From: Prasinococcaceae sp. CCMP 1430
Taxonomy: Eukaryota > Prasinodermophyta > Palmophyllophyceae > Prasinococcales > Prasinococcaceae
DNA: 64,000 nucleotides
NCBI GenBank assembly: GCA_013416795.1
Contig: RQSC01000025.1
Span: forward strand, 319,842-383,841
Direction: 5' to 3'
Shown: piece after piece, positions 21,807 to 31,532 of the stretch
Layout of the letters: the number at the start of each line of letters is the position of its first letter
How positions within the stretch are numbered: position 1 is the first letter of the stretch
Position numbers and translations under genes: made by a program
Notes under the pieces: model-generated
Databases searched by the model: none
The model's input: only the letters and a program-made list of their open reading frames with translations
What the model was told of the DNA's origin: nothing

Positions 21807-23188
21807 ATGTCGGAAGAGGGCGCCGCTGCGCCCTCCGCGGCACCTGCCGAGGCCGAGCCGATGGATCAGGTAAGAACGCGCGCGCTCTTGTGCACGCAGG
21901 GGTACAGGCAGGTGCACGTGTATGTCGGTGCGCTCGGTATGAGCGGTGGATGCCACGCCCGCTCGGAGCATTGCGCTCGACCTTGCGTACTCACTCACGC
22001 GCGTGCGCATACACGCCTGCAGGACGCCCCTGCCGAAGGTTCCGACGCACATGCCGACGCAAGCGGCCCTGGCGCTGGCGGATCTGCGTCCGCGGGCGAC
22101 GGCGGCGGCGACGCGCTCGACCCTGAAGAGATGATCGATCCGATAGTGGACGGTGCCAAGCTCGTTGAGATCGAGGAGATGGGCTTCCCCCGTGCCCGCG
22201 CCTACCGTGCGCTCGCGCTTAGCGGCACCACGACCGTCGAAGGCGCGGTCAATTGGATCATCGAGCATTCTGAAGGTGCGCGGGGACGCGCCAGGATGCC
22301 TCCCGCGCAGCGCGGCCCGGTCATGACGCGCCCCAGAGCGCGGCACACGCTGACACGGGTGGGTGCGCGCACGCAGACGCCGACATCGACGAACCACCCC
22401 CGAAGGTTCGGCGTGGCGACGTGGAGAAGGCAAAGAAACCAAAGATGAGCAAGGAGGAGGCGAAGGCGCATGCGAAGACGATGGTTGAGGACGCACGCAT
22501 ACGCCGCGAGAAGGAGGAGCGAGAGGCCAACAAGGCGCGCGCGATCGCAATGCGCGAGGGCGGCAAGGAGATGGCGCGCGCCAAGCGTGAGCTCGATGAG
22601 GCCGAGCGCAAGCGCAGCCTGATCGAACGCCAGCGCGCCAAGGAAGAGGAGGAGCGCGCGAGAGAGAAGATCCGCAAGAAGATCGCGCAGGACAAGGCCG
22701 AGCGCAGGGTGGCCATGGGCTTGCCCGCGGAGCTCACACCGGAGGAGCTCGAGAAGGAGAGGCAGGAGGAGCGGCGTAAGGCGGAAGAGAAGGCCAAGCA
22801 GCGGGCGGCATTCGTGCCGGTCAAGCCGGCGCAGCGTCTCATCGAGCTGCGCGAGCTGGCGCGGGCCATGAAGAAGTCCACGCCCGATGAGGCCGCCTTC
22901 AAGACCTGCTGCAACACGCTGCTCAAACTGCTTGGCAACGTCGCGCGCTCGCCAGAGGAAGACAAGTTCCGCGTTGTCAAATTGGGCAACGCGGCCATCC
23001 AGAAGCGCATTGTCGCCGTGACCAACGGAGTCGAGTTCCTCGTGGGCAGCGGCTTCGAGCGCGGCGCCGACGAGGGCGGCGAGGAGGTTCTCACAATGGA
23101 GCGCCAGGCGATCAACATGGAGCTCATTAATGGCGCAGGCGAGATCCTGCAAAACGCGCTCACGAACCCAATGTTCGGCGTGCTCTGA
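21807..23188 (+). CDS. UBA- and PUB-domain protein (UBXN1-like, without UBX)
   Basis: Exons 21807-21869, 22023-22275 and 22377-23188 give 375 residues. A UBA domain lies at about residues 60-105 (LVEIEEMGFPRARAYRALAL, then VEGAVNWIIEH). A long, highly charged coiled coil (about 120-240; Lys/Glu/Arg) follows. A C-terminal PUB/PUG domain covers about 255-330 (FKTCCNTLLKLLGNVARSPE and KFRVVKLGNAAIQKRI). UBA binds ubiquitin and PUB typically binds the C-terminus of the AAA ATPase p97/CDC48, so the protein is probably an adaptor in p97-dependent protein quality control. The architecture matches a plant family of UBA/PUB proteins. Splice phases (0 and 1) are consistent, and the UBA helix 3 ends exactly at the second donor. 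Confidence 0.87.
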
Positions 23189-23481
23189 CGGACTGCGGGC
23201 GCCAACGATACGCTGTCCGTGCCGCGCAGCTGCCCCGTGTGTAACATTCGCCATCTATTGTATAGCCGGGCAGCGACGCGCTACGTGCCGAGTCAGACCT
23301 GCTATAGTGGGCGCGTGCGTGGGTGCGCACGCTCGCTCGCTCGCTCGCATGCGCTTGGAGGGCTGTCTTGTGTACATGCAAAAAAATTCGCCTTACGGAC
23401 GGGAAAAGAATGCCGGTGCGGACGACAAGCGTGTGGCATGGCGCGCCGCGGGCTCCGACGCGTACATCTGATAGCGGTGGC

Positions 23482-24615
23482 TCACCGCGCCTCGTCGCCC
23501 TCGTCCTCTTCCTCGTCGGGATCGTCGAAGAGGCCTGTGGATTGCGCGAGCCGCATATACTTCCTGATCTTTTGGCCAGCCTCGCTGTCCGGGTTCATCA
23601 TGTCCGCGCCAATCTTCACCATTTCGAGCCTCTGCTCGTGCGACGCGTGCTCATTATGGCCCACCGCGTGCAGCATGCCCAGCTTAACCTCACCCAGTAC
23701 GCCCTCGTCAGGCAACCCCGCTGCCGCCTCAGCGAGCTCGCGCTGGCTGAGCAGCTCGTCATCGTCGGCGCCCGGCGCGGGCGGGTGCACGAGCTCAGGC
23801 GCGACGAGCTCGGCCGCCTGTATCACCTCCGCGATGGCCTCGTCGAGCGCTTCCTCGGTGGGGTACATTTGCGACGCTACCAGCACCGAGCGCATGCCCT
23901 CGGCAACCTCGAGCAGCCCCGCCCGGCGCTCAGGCGCACCCGTCGACGGGAAGTCGCACATGATGGCCGAGCCCAGGCTTACATGGCGCTTGCGTAAGAC
24001 CTCGGCCAGAGTCTCCAGGTTCCTCTTCTGGGAGTCATCGATGGAGTAAATGCCGTAGTGAAAATCCTGGAACTCGCCCATGGCCGCCACCTTATCGTCG
24101 GGGCTCATCGCATTCCATGTCGCATCGTCGAGCACGTTGATGTCGATGTTTAGACGCTCCTCAGTGGGCCTCTCGTACGGCAGCAGCTCCGACGAGTGCT
24201 GCTGGTCCAGGCCGTAGCCGAGCGTGGCGGCGTCGCGGCGCAGCTCGGCGCGCTGCTCGTCGCTGAGCTTCGAGTGGTCATACGCCGGCGGGTACAGCGG
24301 CAGTGCTGCCGCGCCAGCGGCAGAGGATGGCGGCGCAGCGTCCGCCGCGAAGCCGCGCGCACCGGCACGAGCCCCGCCACCGCAGCGCAGGCGCAGGCAC
24401 CCGCACGCAGTGGGCGCGCGCGCGCAGCGGCAGCAAGCGCGGCGGTGGCGCCACCGCCGGCGGCGACGAGCACGGCGCGCGGAAGACGCGGACGGGGCTC
24501 GCTCAGGGTAGCGGCGGTGGAGGTTGGTTGGTTGGTTGGGCGGGCGGGGTGAGGGGGCACAGCGCAGCGCGACGCGCGCGCTCTGTGGGCATCGACCCGC
24601 CTTCGCAGACGGCAC
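23482..24615 (-). CDS. Unknown protein, probable organellar targeting
   Basis: The open frame spans 378 codons, but its first in-frame codon is GTG and no ATG appears until the middle (MSPDDKVAAMGEF). The true 5' end is therefore unresolved, and an upstream exon is likely. The first 95 residues are Arg/Ala/Cys-rich and end GARGFAADAAPP, resembling a mitochondrial or plastid transit peptide. The rest (about 280 residues) looks like ordered acidic protein: YDHSKLSDEQRAELRRDAA, IDINVLDDATWNAM, LETLAEVLRKRHVSLGSAIM, and a C-terminal acidic tail DEEEDEGDEAR. No domain is recognised. Codon-like composition and the convergent position against the UBA-PUB gene (293 bp apart) support coding. Confidence 0.6.
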   Translation of the reverse strand: MPSAKAGRCPQSARVALRCAPSPRPPNQPTNLHRRYPERAPSASSARRARRRRRWRHRRACCRCARAPTACGCLRLRCGGGARAGARGFAADAAPPSSAAGAAALPLYPPAYDHSKLSDEQRAELRRDAATLGYGLDQQHSSELLPYERPTEERLNIDINVLDDATWNAMSPDDKVAAMGEFQDFHYGIYSIDDSQKRNLETLAEVLRKRHVSLGSAIMCDFPSTGAPERRAGLLEVAEGMRSVLVASQMYPTEEALDEAIAEVIQAAELVAPELVHPPAPGADDDELLSQRELAEAAAGLPDEGVLGEVKLGMLHAVGHNEHASHEQRLEMVKIGADMMNPDSEAGQKIRKYMRLAQSTGLFDDPDEEEDEGDEAR

Positions 24616-24747
24616 ATCCGCACCGTTTTTTTTTTTTTAGCGACGTCTTTTTTTCACAGCGCATCGAGGCGACGGCAAGCTTCTCTGCGGTGCTGATGTC
24701 GGTGTCACTGCTGCGACGCGCGCGACACTGCGCGCGCGAGGCCTGAA

Positions 24748-24782
<35 letters not shown>

Positions 24783-24928
24783 CTGACGGGGCTGGTGGAG
24801 GGAGAGAGTGGGCTGGAACGACGGCTGCGCGCGGCGCGCCGGCGCGCGCGCGCGAGCGCGCGCGGAAAGGCGGGAAGGCGCGGGCGGTAGCGCGCGCGCG
24901 GGCGGGCGGGAGGGCGCGGGCGGGTGGC
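24616..24928. other. Divergent spacer containing a 35-G homopolymer
   Basis: This spacer lies between the unknown (-) and nocturnin-like (+) genes. It holds a T-rich patch (24626-24653, runs of T on the plus strand) and an uninterrupted run of 35 G at 24748-24782. The G run could form G-quadruplexes and is also a place where sequencing and assembly slip. Both promoters must lie here. Confidence 0.6.
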
Positions 24929-25906
24929 ATGCCCCCCTTGCACGGACCTGTTCCCGGCATCGCGCGCTCGCTGGAGGTCGCCGCGGCAGCAGGCGGCGTG
25001 GCGGCGGCAAGCGAGTTGGAGCGCTACAGCGAGCCTCTTCGCGTGCTTCAATTCAACGTGCTTGCGGACGGCCTCGCGCAGAATGGCGAGTTTCTCAAGT
25101 GCGAGCCCGTGCATCTCGAGTTTGCGTATCGGCGGCCTATGCTCGAGGCTGAGATCTTCGGCCTGCAGCCGCACGTCATCGGGCTGCAGGAGGTGAATCG
25201 CTACGACGACTGGCTGCGCGAGGCGCTTCAGGCTCGGGGCTACGAGTCGCGCTTCTTGCAGAAATCGCCGAGCCCGTGCGAGAAGTTTGGCTTTCCCGCC
25301 GATGGCTGCGTGCTCGCATGGGACGCCGCACGCTTCGAGCTCGTGCAGCTGCACGCAAGCAGCTACGAGGGATGCACCCAGGGGTCGATCGTCGCCACGC
25401 TGAAAGAGCGCAGCGAGAATGGGCGCATGCTGGTGGCCGCGACGACGCACCTGAAAGCGAAACCCGAGGGCGCGCCGGTGCGGCGCGCGCAGGCGCGGGA
25501 GCTCGGCAAGCGCCTCGCTGCGGCGGTGGCCACGGTCGAGGGCGCCGGGGCCAAGGCGGACGTGGTCTTGACGGGAGACTTCAACGAAGAGGGGGGCGAG
25601 GGCGTGCTGACTGCACTCAACGACGGCTATGGCGACGCAGGAGGGGGCACCTTCACCAACGTCTTCTCCGATGCGTCGCCCAACGGGGGCTTCAGTACGT
25701 GGAAGTACAGGCCGGGCAAGGAGGCAGGGTCCGTCAAGGAGAAGCGCGAGTGGATCGACTTCATCCTCTTCCGCGGCGCAATGAGCGTGGGCTCGCGGCT
25801 GAGCATGCCCACCACAGCACAGATCGGCGACGGCGCGCTCCCGTCGAGGGAGTATCCGAGCGACCACCTGGCCGTGGGCGCGTCGCTGAATTGGGGACCG
25901 TACTAG
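24929..25906 (+). CDS. Nocturnin-like EEP-family phosphatase
   Basis: Single-exon protein of 325 residues with the full endonuclease/exonuclease/phosphatase fold. The motifs in order are LRVLQFNVLADGL (about 39-51), the metal ligand in HVIGLQEVNRYD (about 81-92), TTHLKAKP (about 172-179), GDFNEEGGEG (about 214-223), the segment EWIDFILFRG, and the catalytic SDHLAVGASL near the C-terminus. LQFNVLADGLA together with TTHLKAKP is typical of nocturnin rather than of DNase or sphingomyelinase branches. Characterised nocturnins remove the 2'-phosphate of NADP(H); older literature describes them as deadenylases. A short Ala-rich N-terminus may be a weak targeting signal. Confidence 0.88.
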   Translation: MPPLHGPVPGIARSLEVAAAAGGVAAASELERYSEPLRVLQFNVLADGLAQNGEFLKCEPVHLEFAYRRPMLEAEIFGLQPHVIGLQEVNRYDDWLREALQARGYESRFLQKSPSPCEKFGFPADGCVLAWDAARFELVQLHASSYEGCTQGSIVATLKERSENGRMLVAATTHLKAKPEGAPVRRAQARELGKRLAAAVATVEGAGAKADVVLTGDFNEEGGEGVLTALNDGYGDAGGGTFTNVFSDASPNGGFSTWKYRPGKEAGSVKEKREWIDFILFRGAMSVGSRLSMPTTAQIGDGALPSREYPSDHLAVGASLNWGPY

Positions 25907-26080
25907 GTGGCTGCCGCACGCGCGGCGCGCACGTCACGAGCGCGGCCAGCGCCGTCACCGCCGCGACGGTGCGTGGTTGGCGTCATCGCCAGGCGAATGG
26001 AATAAATGTATAATGGATGGATCGGCGTGCGTGCGATGCTCCTATGGGCTGCGAGGGCAACGCGACGGTCGCGCGGCGCT

Positions 26081-29000
26081 TCAGTCTTCGCCCTCTCCGA
26101 AATCTTCGCCTGCGCGCACGGCAGGCCACGCGCACGCACACAGCGCCCCGTGTCAGTGCGAGAAATGACCGGCGCGGCGTCGTCAGCGCGCGCGCAGCGT
26201 ACCCGCGACCACACGCACCTAATAGCATCGTCGGGTCGTCGATGTCGCCGGGCTGTATGAGCCCCTCCGCATACATCTGCTCGATCTCCTGGAGCTCCAT
26301 GCTGCTCTTCTTTTCCTCCTCAGTCATTTCGTCCCAAGTCTTCCTCGAGTCCTCGTCCTCCTGAATCTCCCTGTAGATTTCCAGATGGCCCTTCTCCTCC
26401 CCGCCCTCGTAGAACGACTTCCAGAAGTACCCGTCGTCCTTGGGCAGCGCGACGTGCACCTCGTCGTCCTCGAGCGTCCACACCGCCTCCGAGGCCTTGA
26501 CTCGCCGCTTCAGAGGCCCGTCGAATACCCGACCGTACCAGTGCAACGTGACGCATAGACGCGTTGGGCTGATGTCCACCTGCAGATCTCGCGGGCGCGT
26601 GCCTTTGGGGACCTGGATGTACCCGTGGACATCGGCAACGCCCTGATTCCAGCGCAATTTCTTGTGCAGTGGCGTGTTGAGCCACGAATTACGCGCGCAT
26701 CGCAGCGCATCGGGCACCCGGCTGTCGAAGCCCTTGACGTCGCGGACGCCATCTTCGTCGTACGCACCGTCGACGCCCGTGCTAGTGCCGTCAGCGTCCT
26801 CGTCGACAATGTCAGCGATGGCGGCGCCCCCAGCCTCCACGACAGCCGCGCGTGACTGCTCGTTCTCCATTTCGTCGATGTCGTCGCGCATATCGAGGAA
26901 CCAGGGTCGAACGGCCGGCGCTGCTGTGTGCGCCGCCGTGCTCGCGCTTGCTTTTGCGGCATCGCCAGCACCGACGCCATCGATCGCGTCAAGCTCTGGC
27001 GTTGGTGCGGGCACGTGCGGTACTGCACTATCGCTCTCGGCTGCTGGGGATGGCGCTGCCCCCGCTGGGGCTACCACGGTTTCAGCACCAATCGCACCGG
27101 TGTCGACTTTGCCGCCACCAGCGGCGCGGCCTGCCACACGTTGGCGCCGCCGCTCGCCATCGCGGACGCGGCGTTTGGGCCCGCCGAAGAAACCCGTTTT
27201 GATCACACCGGCTTCCTTGTCATCATTTGCAGCAGATGGTGCCGCTGCCCGTGCGGCGGAAGCCGCCTTCACCTTGGGCTTGCCCGAGAGAGAGTCCTGA
27301 GCGAGCTCGCTCGCTTCCTTTGCTGGCGCCGCGCCCCCGGCAGGGGTGGCAGCGGCGCTGCTTGCGCTGGCCTGTTCTGCCAATGCCGGGAGTCCCGCAG
27401 GCTTTACGGCCTTCGTCGCTCTCGCTGTCAGAGCCGCGGCTGCGGCGGGCTTGGCGAGCCCGCTCTTGCGCCATGGCCTGCGCGTGATGGCGCTCTCCAT
27501 GTCGAGCAGCGCCTCGTAGCCCATCTGATCCCAGCAGCCTCCACGTGGTGGGTGGAGCCCGCCGCCCGGTCCGCGCGCGCGATCGACGCTCAGCACAAAT
27601 ACTTGGCGGGCGGCAGCTTCAAGGTGCACGTCGGCGAGACCCGAGCCCTCCTCTGGCACGCCGTCCGTCTTCTCGTTTCGGCTATTCCACTTGCCCTGCA
27701 CGGTTGCGCCTTGCTGCAAGATTGTCCACACCGCAATGAGCGCGCCGTCCTTGCGCGCGAGGTGATTGAAGTCGTTGCCTGGCATGGTGTCGATGATTGT
27801 AGCCACGCGCCGCATGCCGCGGTACTTTAGACGAGACGATGAGCTGAGGATGAGCCCCCCCAGTGGCACGGCAGACGTGTCCACATCGAGCATGTCCGCC
27901 ACGAGTCCCTCACATGATACTGCCAGCCGCGCGTAGATGCGCTCCACGGTGGACACCACGCTGGGAGTCGCCCATTCGCAGAACGGGCGCAGCAAGTCGT
28001 GCACCCCCGAAGCGTGGAGGGCGCGTGCGGCGCTCGGGATGTTGGCCGCCGCAAGCACGGCACTCAGGGCAAATTCTATGACGGTCGTACCCTCTGAATG
28101 AGTGAAATCAGGCGTGCCATCCCTAGTGATGGATGCAATGTAGTCGCCCGAGCGATTATCCTCGTAGTCAGCTGCGTACTTGCGCTGCTCGTACGCCTTG
28201 GGCTTCTGGTCGAGCCCGAGCACCACAGTGGACTTGCGCGGCGACCGCAACTCGACGGCCGTCACGGCCGCGAGCAAGCCCGGAAGCAAATCGCCAATCA
28301 CGGTCTTGCTCTGGCCCATCATGTTGGAGCGGCGGTCGAAGGCGTCAGCGCGCACCAGTGCCGGGTCGCGCATGAGCGTGGCCAGCGCAGCCATGCACGT
28401 GCGGCGCAGCGCCACCAGCCGCGGGTTGTAGATGCGCTCGCTCTCGCGCAGCATATACTTCACGATGCCTTCCTCGCTCTCGGCGTTCGCCAGGCTCGTG
28501 GGAACATCCTCGCCCTCGTGAAGCTTTGCGTCGCGCAGTAGCTCGCACCGCGAATAGCAGTGCAGCAGTGCCTTGAGAGGCTCGCAGCCGCACGCAGCAA
28601 GCGCGGCGCGGCTGGCCGAGTCCTCGCCAAAGCGGCGCAGCATTGTGGCGGCCGCCTCTGCGGCAGCGACGCTCGTGCGCGAGAGCGCCTCCGAGCTAAG
28701 TAAGGTGCGGCAGGCGAGCACGCACGGGCCGCCGGTGCCCTCCTCGCCGGGTTCGGCACGCTCGGCGTATGCGCCGCAGCGCTGCGCGGGGTCGCGCGAG
28801 CCCCATGCGAGCAATGCCGCCAGCGACGCATTCGCACCGGCGCTCATGCCCGACGAGAACGCGCGGCGGGCGAGGATGCCCGGCAGAGTGCTGGGCCACG
28901 ACGTCTCCGACGTGGCGGCGGCGGCGCCAGTCCTGGCCTTCGCCTGCGATCCATCCTTGTTCGCGCCCTCTTCGTAGCCCACTCCTCCGCCGGCTTTGAC

Positions 29001-29975
29001 AACAGCCTCGACCCTGCGCGTCTCCACCTCGATGTACTGCAGCGCAGCCTGGTAGCCACGGCACGCGGCGAAGTACCTGCGCGCGACGGTCGAGCACACG
29101 AGCACCTCGTGGAGCTGCTCGAGTGCATCGGCTGGCGACAAGGATTCGACGTCAGCGTCCCCCCCAATGTCCTCGCAGTTGTCGTCGTCGTCCAGGAGCA
29201 CGCCGACGAGCGCCTCGACCAAAAGCGCGGGCTCAGGCGACACGAGGCGGTTGCGGCGGCGCTGCGGCGTGCCATGTGCTTTGCGGGCGGCGGCCGCACG
29301 CGCGCGCAGGTCGGCGGCGCCCTCGGCCTCGAGGCGCGCGGCGGTCGCGCGGCGGTGCAGCGCGAGCACGGCCGCGTCGTTCGGCGTGAGAGCCTTGGCC
29401 TTGGCGCACCACTCGAGCGCCAGCTCGTACAGACCGAGCCCGAAAGCCGCCGCACCCGCACGGTAGTGCGCCTTGACGCTCCCCGGATCGAGCGCAGCAG
29501 CGTCGATGCAGTCATTGAGCGCATCGCGGAAGCGCCCCAGGCGTAGGTGTGCCTGCGCGCGGTTGCAGCGCAGCACACATCGTCGACCGCACTGCGTCCC
29601 CGCAGACTCCTTTCCAGGCGAGGCGCCAGACCCCGTGACCTTCTCGAGCGCGTCCACCGCAACGGTGTAGTGCCTGGTCGCCTCCTCGTACCTCCCCTTG
29701 CGAAACGCGTCGTTGCCGCGCTGGCGCTCGACCTCCGCGCGCTCCTCCGGATCGGCGATGGACGTCCACGCGTCATGGTCGCGGCCGGCAGGCGCCGCAG
29801 GTGCGCGCCTCGCGCTGAAGTGCCGCTTGCGCGCGCCCGCTCCGAGCACCGAGCCATCCGCGCCGAGCGCCACGCCCACCGACCCCAGCACCACCTCATC
29901 GTCGTCCTCCAGCCCCGGCATTCCCACGCGCGCATTTCCCTCGTCGTCTGGTGGTAGCTCCTCGAGCACTACCAT
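26081..29975 (-). CDS. Large TPR plus C-terminal CS (NudC-type) protein
   Basis: Exons (minus strand) 29975-26219 and 26109-26081 give 1261 residues. A TPR block occupies about residues 80-215 (ERQRGNDAFRKGRYEEATRH, then RCNRAQAHLRLGRFRDALND). A long helical, armadillo-like region (about 260-800) follows. A low-complexity Ala/Pro/Lys linker (about 840-1040) leads to a CS/p23-like domain near 1095-1190 (VHGYIQVPKGTRPRDLQVDI; DEVHVALPKDDGYFWKSFYE). The NudC-type tail EIQEDEDSRKTWDEMTEEEK ends in DDPTMLL. TPR and CS domains are usual in HSP90 co-chaperones, including dynein-assembly and NudC factors. The final exon is only 29 nt and adds GEDFGEGED; without splicing the frame would run into a basic tail unlike the family. 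A frame-open extension to 30176 is probably not translated. Confidence 0.78.
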
Positions 29976-30774
29976 GGCGCGGCCTCGCCAAGGACGACTA
30001 CTGCCGCCGCCGCCGGGGCGCCGCCGCCGCGGGGAGCGGAGTGCCCGCGGCGCGCGCACGTCCGGGGGGGGGCGGCGCGCCACTTCGATATTCCGGCGGT
30101 GCGCCGCTTCGGCAGCCGCGCGCGCGCGCCGCGGGGGAACGGAGCGCAACGCCAACGCGTCGCCATCAAAACGCATCCGGTCTCATCAAAACGCATCCGT
30201 TCGACCCGGCGGCGTCGCCCGTCGCCCGTCGCCCGTCGCCCGTCCCGGCAGAGCCGCGGCCGCGCCCCCGGCTGGCAGCTGCTCCGGCCGCCGGCGGACG
30301 TGTTTGGGTTGTGTTTGGGATTAAAATCAGGGTAAACAATCCGCGCAACGCAACTTCAGCTGGGTGTGATTGGGGGGGCGGTCAGAACAAAGGCGACGCG
30401 CGGGTTGGTTCCCTCGGGCGAGGAGCGCCAAATGTGAAATGAATGGTGGTTGATGGGTAGTCGGGGGAGGAAAAAGAACAAGAAAATATCGCGCGAGCGC
30501 TCGGGGTGCGTTGCGCGCATCGGGAGCGAGCGTTCCCCGGATGCGTATTCGGAGGCGTTCCGCGCGGGGGAACCGCGGTTCGTAGATCAAAGCGGTGATG
30601 AAATGGCCACTCGTTGGCGATGCGTCGCTCCGTGAATTTGGCGGGGCGACAACGTCGTCCAACCGCCTGCGGCGGGCGGCGGTTGGCGGACGCGCGGGGG
30701 CGCGCCACACGCCGCTCGTGCCCCCCACGTTGCGATCCGAGCGCGCCTCACCTCCCTCCTCCTTCTGCGATCAC
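29976..30774. promoter_or_regulatory. Divergent promoter region with two short direct-repeat sets
   Basis: This spacer separates the head-to-head TPR-CS (-) and NTF2-like (+) genes. It contains a 16-bp direct repeat CATCAAAACGCATCCG at 30164-30179 and 30184-30199, 20 bp from start to start. Four perfect copies of GTCGCCC follow at 30214-30241. The centre (30300-30620) is less GC-rich. Position and repeat structure suggest binding sites, but no known factor site is recognised. Confidence 0.45.
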
Positions 30775-31317
30775 ATGCTCGCGGCCTCCTCGCGCGTTGC
30801 AACGGCCGCCTCGCGCGTCTCTCTCCGCGCGTGCCCGAGAGCACGTCCCGCGCGCGCCGCGCGAAGCCGCAGCATGGGGGGCTTCATGTCGCGTCTCAGG
30901 GCGTTCGCGTCCGTCTCGCCAGAGGATGACGTCGCCGCCGTGAAGGAGTGCATCAAGGGCTTCTGGGGCCAGGCGGATCTCCGCAAGGAAGAGCGCGACA
31001 AGTACGCGCTCGACGACTGCATGCTGATCCGCCCGACGGGCAATCCGATGACGATGGCGCTGATGGACGGCATGCTCGACAGCACGGACATCAGCGTCGA
31101 GCTGCAGGAGGTCACCGAATTCCATCACGTGGATGTCAGCGGCGACCGCGCGTTCACCTGCTTCAGCCAGCACGCCAAGTTCAGCTTCAAGGGCACGCCC
31201 AACGACGACCTGGCCGTGTTCACAGCCTATCTCCACCGCACGCCTGCGGGATGGCGCGTCGCGTATGCGCAGCGCTCCTCCGGCCGCGCTCCGACCGACG
31301 ACAAGCCCTCGTTCTGA
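30775..31317 (+). CDS. NTF2/SnoaL-like domain protein, probable mitochondrial targeting
   Basis: Single-exon protein of 180 residues. The first 34 residues (MLAASSRVATAASRVSLRAC onward) are rich in Arg, Ala and Ser with no acidic residue, as in a mitochondrial presequence. A second Met (MGGFMSRLRAF) could start the mature or an alternative cytosolic form. The rest matches the cone-shaped NTF2-like fold of SnoaL/DUF4440 proteins: an N-terminal helix (VAAVKECIKGFWGQADLRKE), a strand with the acidic DDCMLIRPTG, and the paired strands FTCFSQHAKFSFKG and LAVFTAYLHRTPAGWRVAYA. Members include polyketide cyclases, isomerases and ketosteroid-type enzymes, so the reaction cannot be named. Confidence 0.72.
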   Translation: MLAASSRVATAASRVSLRACPRARPARAARSRSMGGFMSRLRAFASVSPEDDVAAVKECIKGFWGQADLRKEERDKYALDDCMLIRPTGNPMTMALMDGMLDSTDISVELQEVTEFHHVDVSGDRAFTCFSQHAKFSFKGTPNDDLAVFTAYLHRTPAGWRVAYAQRSSGRAPTDDKPSF

Positions 31318-31532
31318 GCGAGGCGCGCTGTCTCAGTGTTTCACACCGCGCTGCTCGCTTCATATGGCCAACCCCATGGGACTCGATAAGACACAATCCG
31401 TTCTTGCGCTGCCCCAGACCCGCCGCGTGCGAGGCGAATTCGACAGCAGCTGTCACATCAGTGCCAGGCGAGGGGACGGACGTCACTGCTCCGCGCGCCC
31501 CTGAGTACACCCACCGTTTGTCGTCTTGAAAA

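Noticed and set aside
29976-30176. 67-residue N-terminal extension of the TPR-CS protein
   Set aside because: The extension is Arg/Pro/Gly filler overlapping the promoter repeats; the start at 29975 begins a plausible acidic N-terminus.
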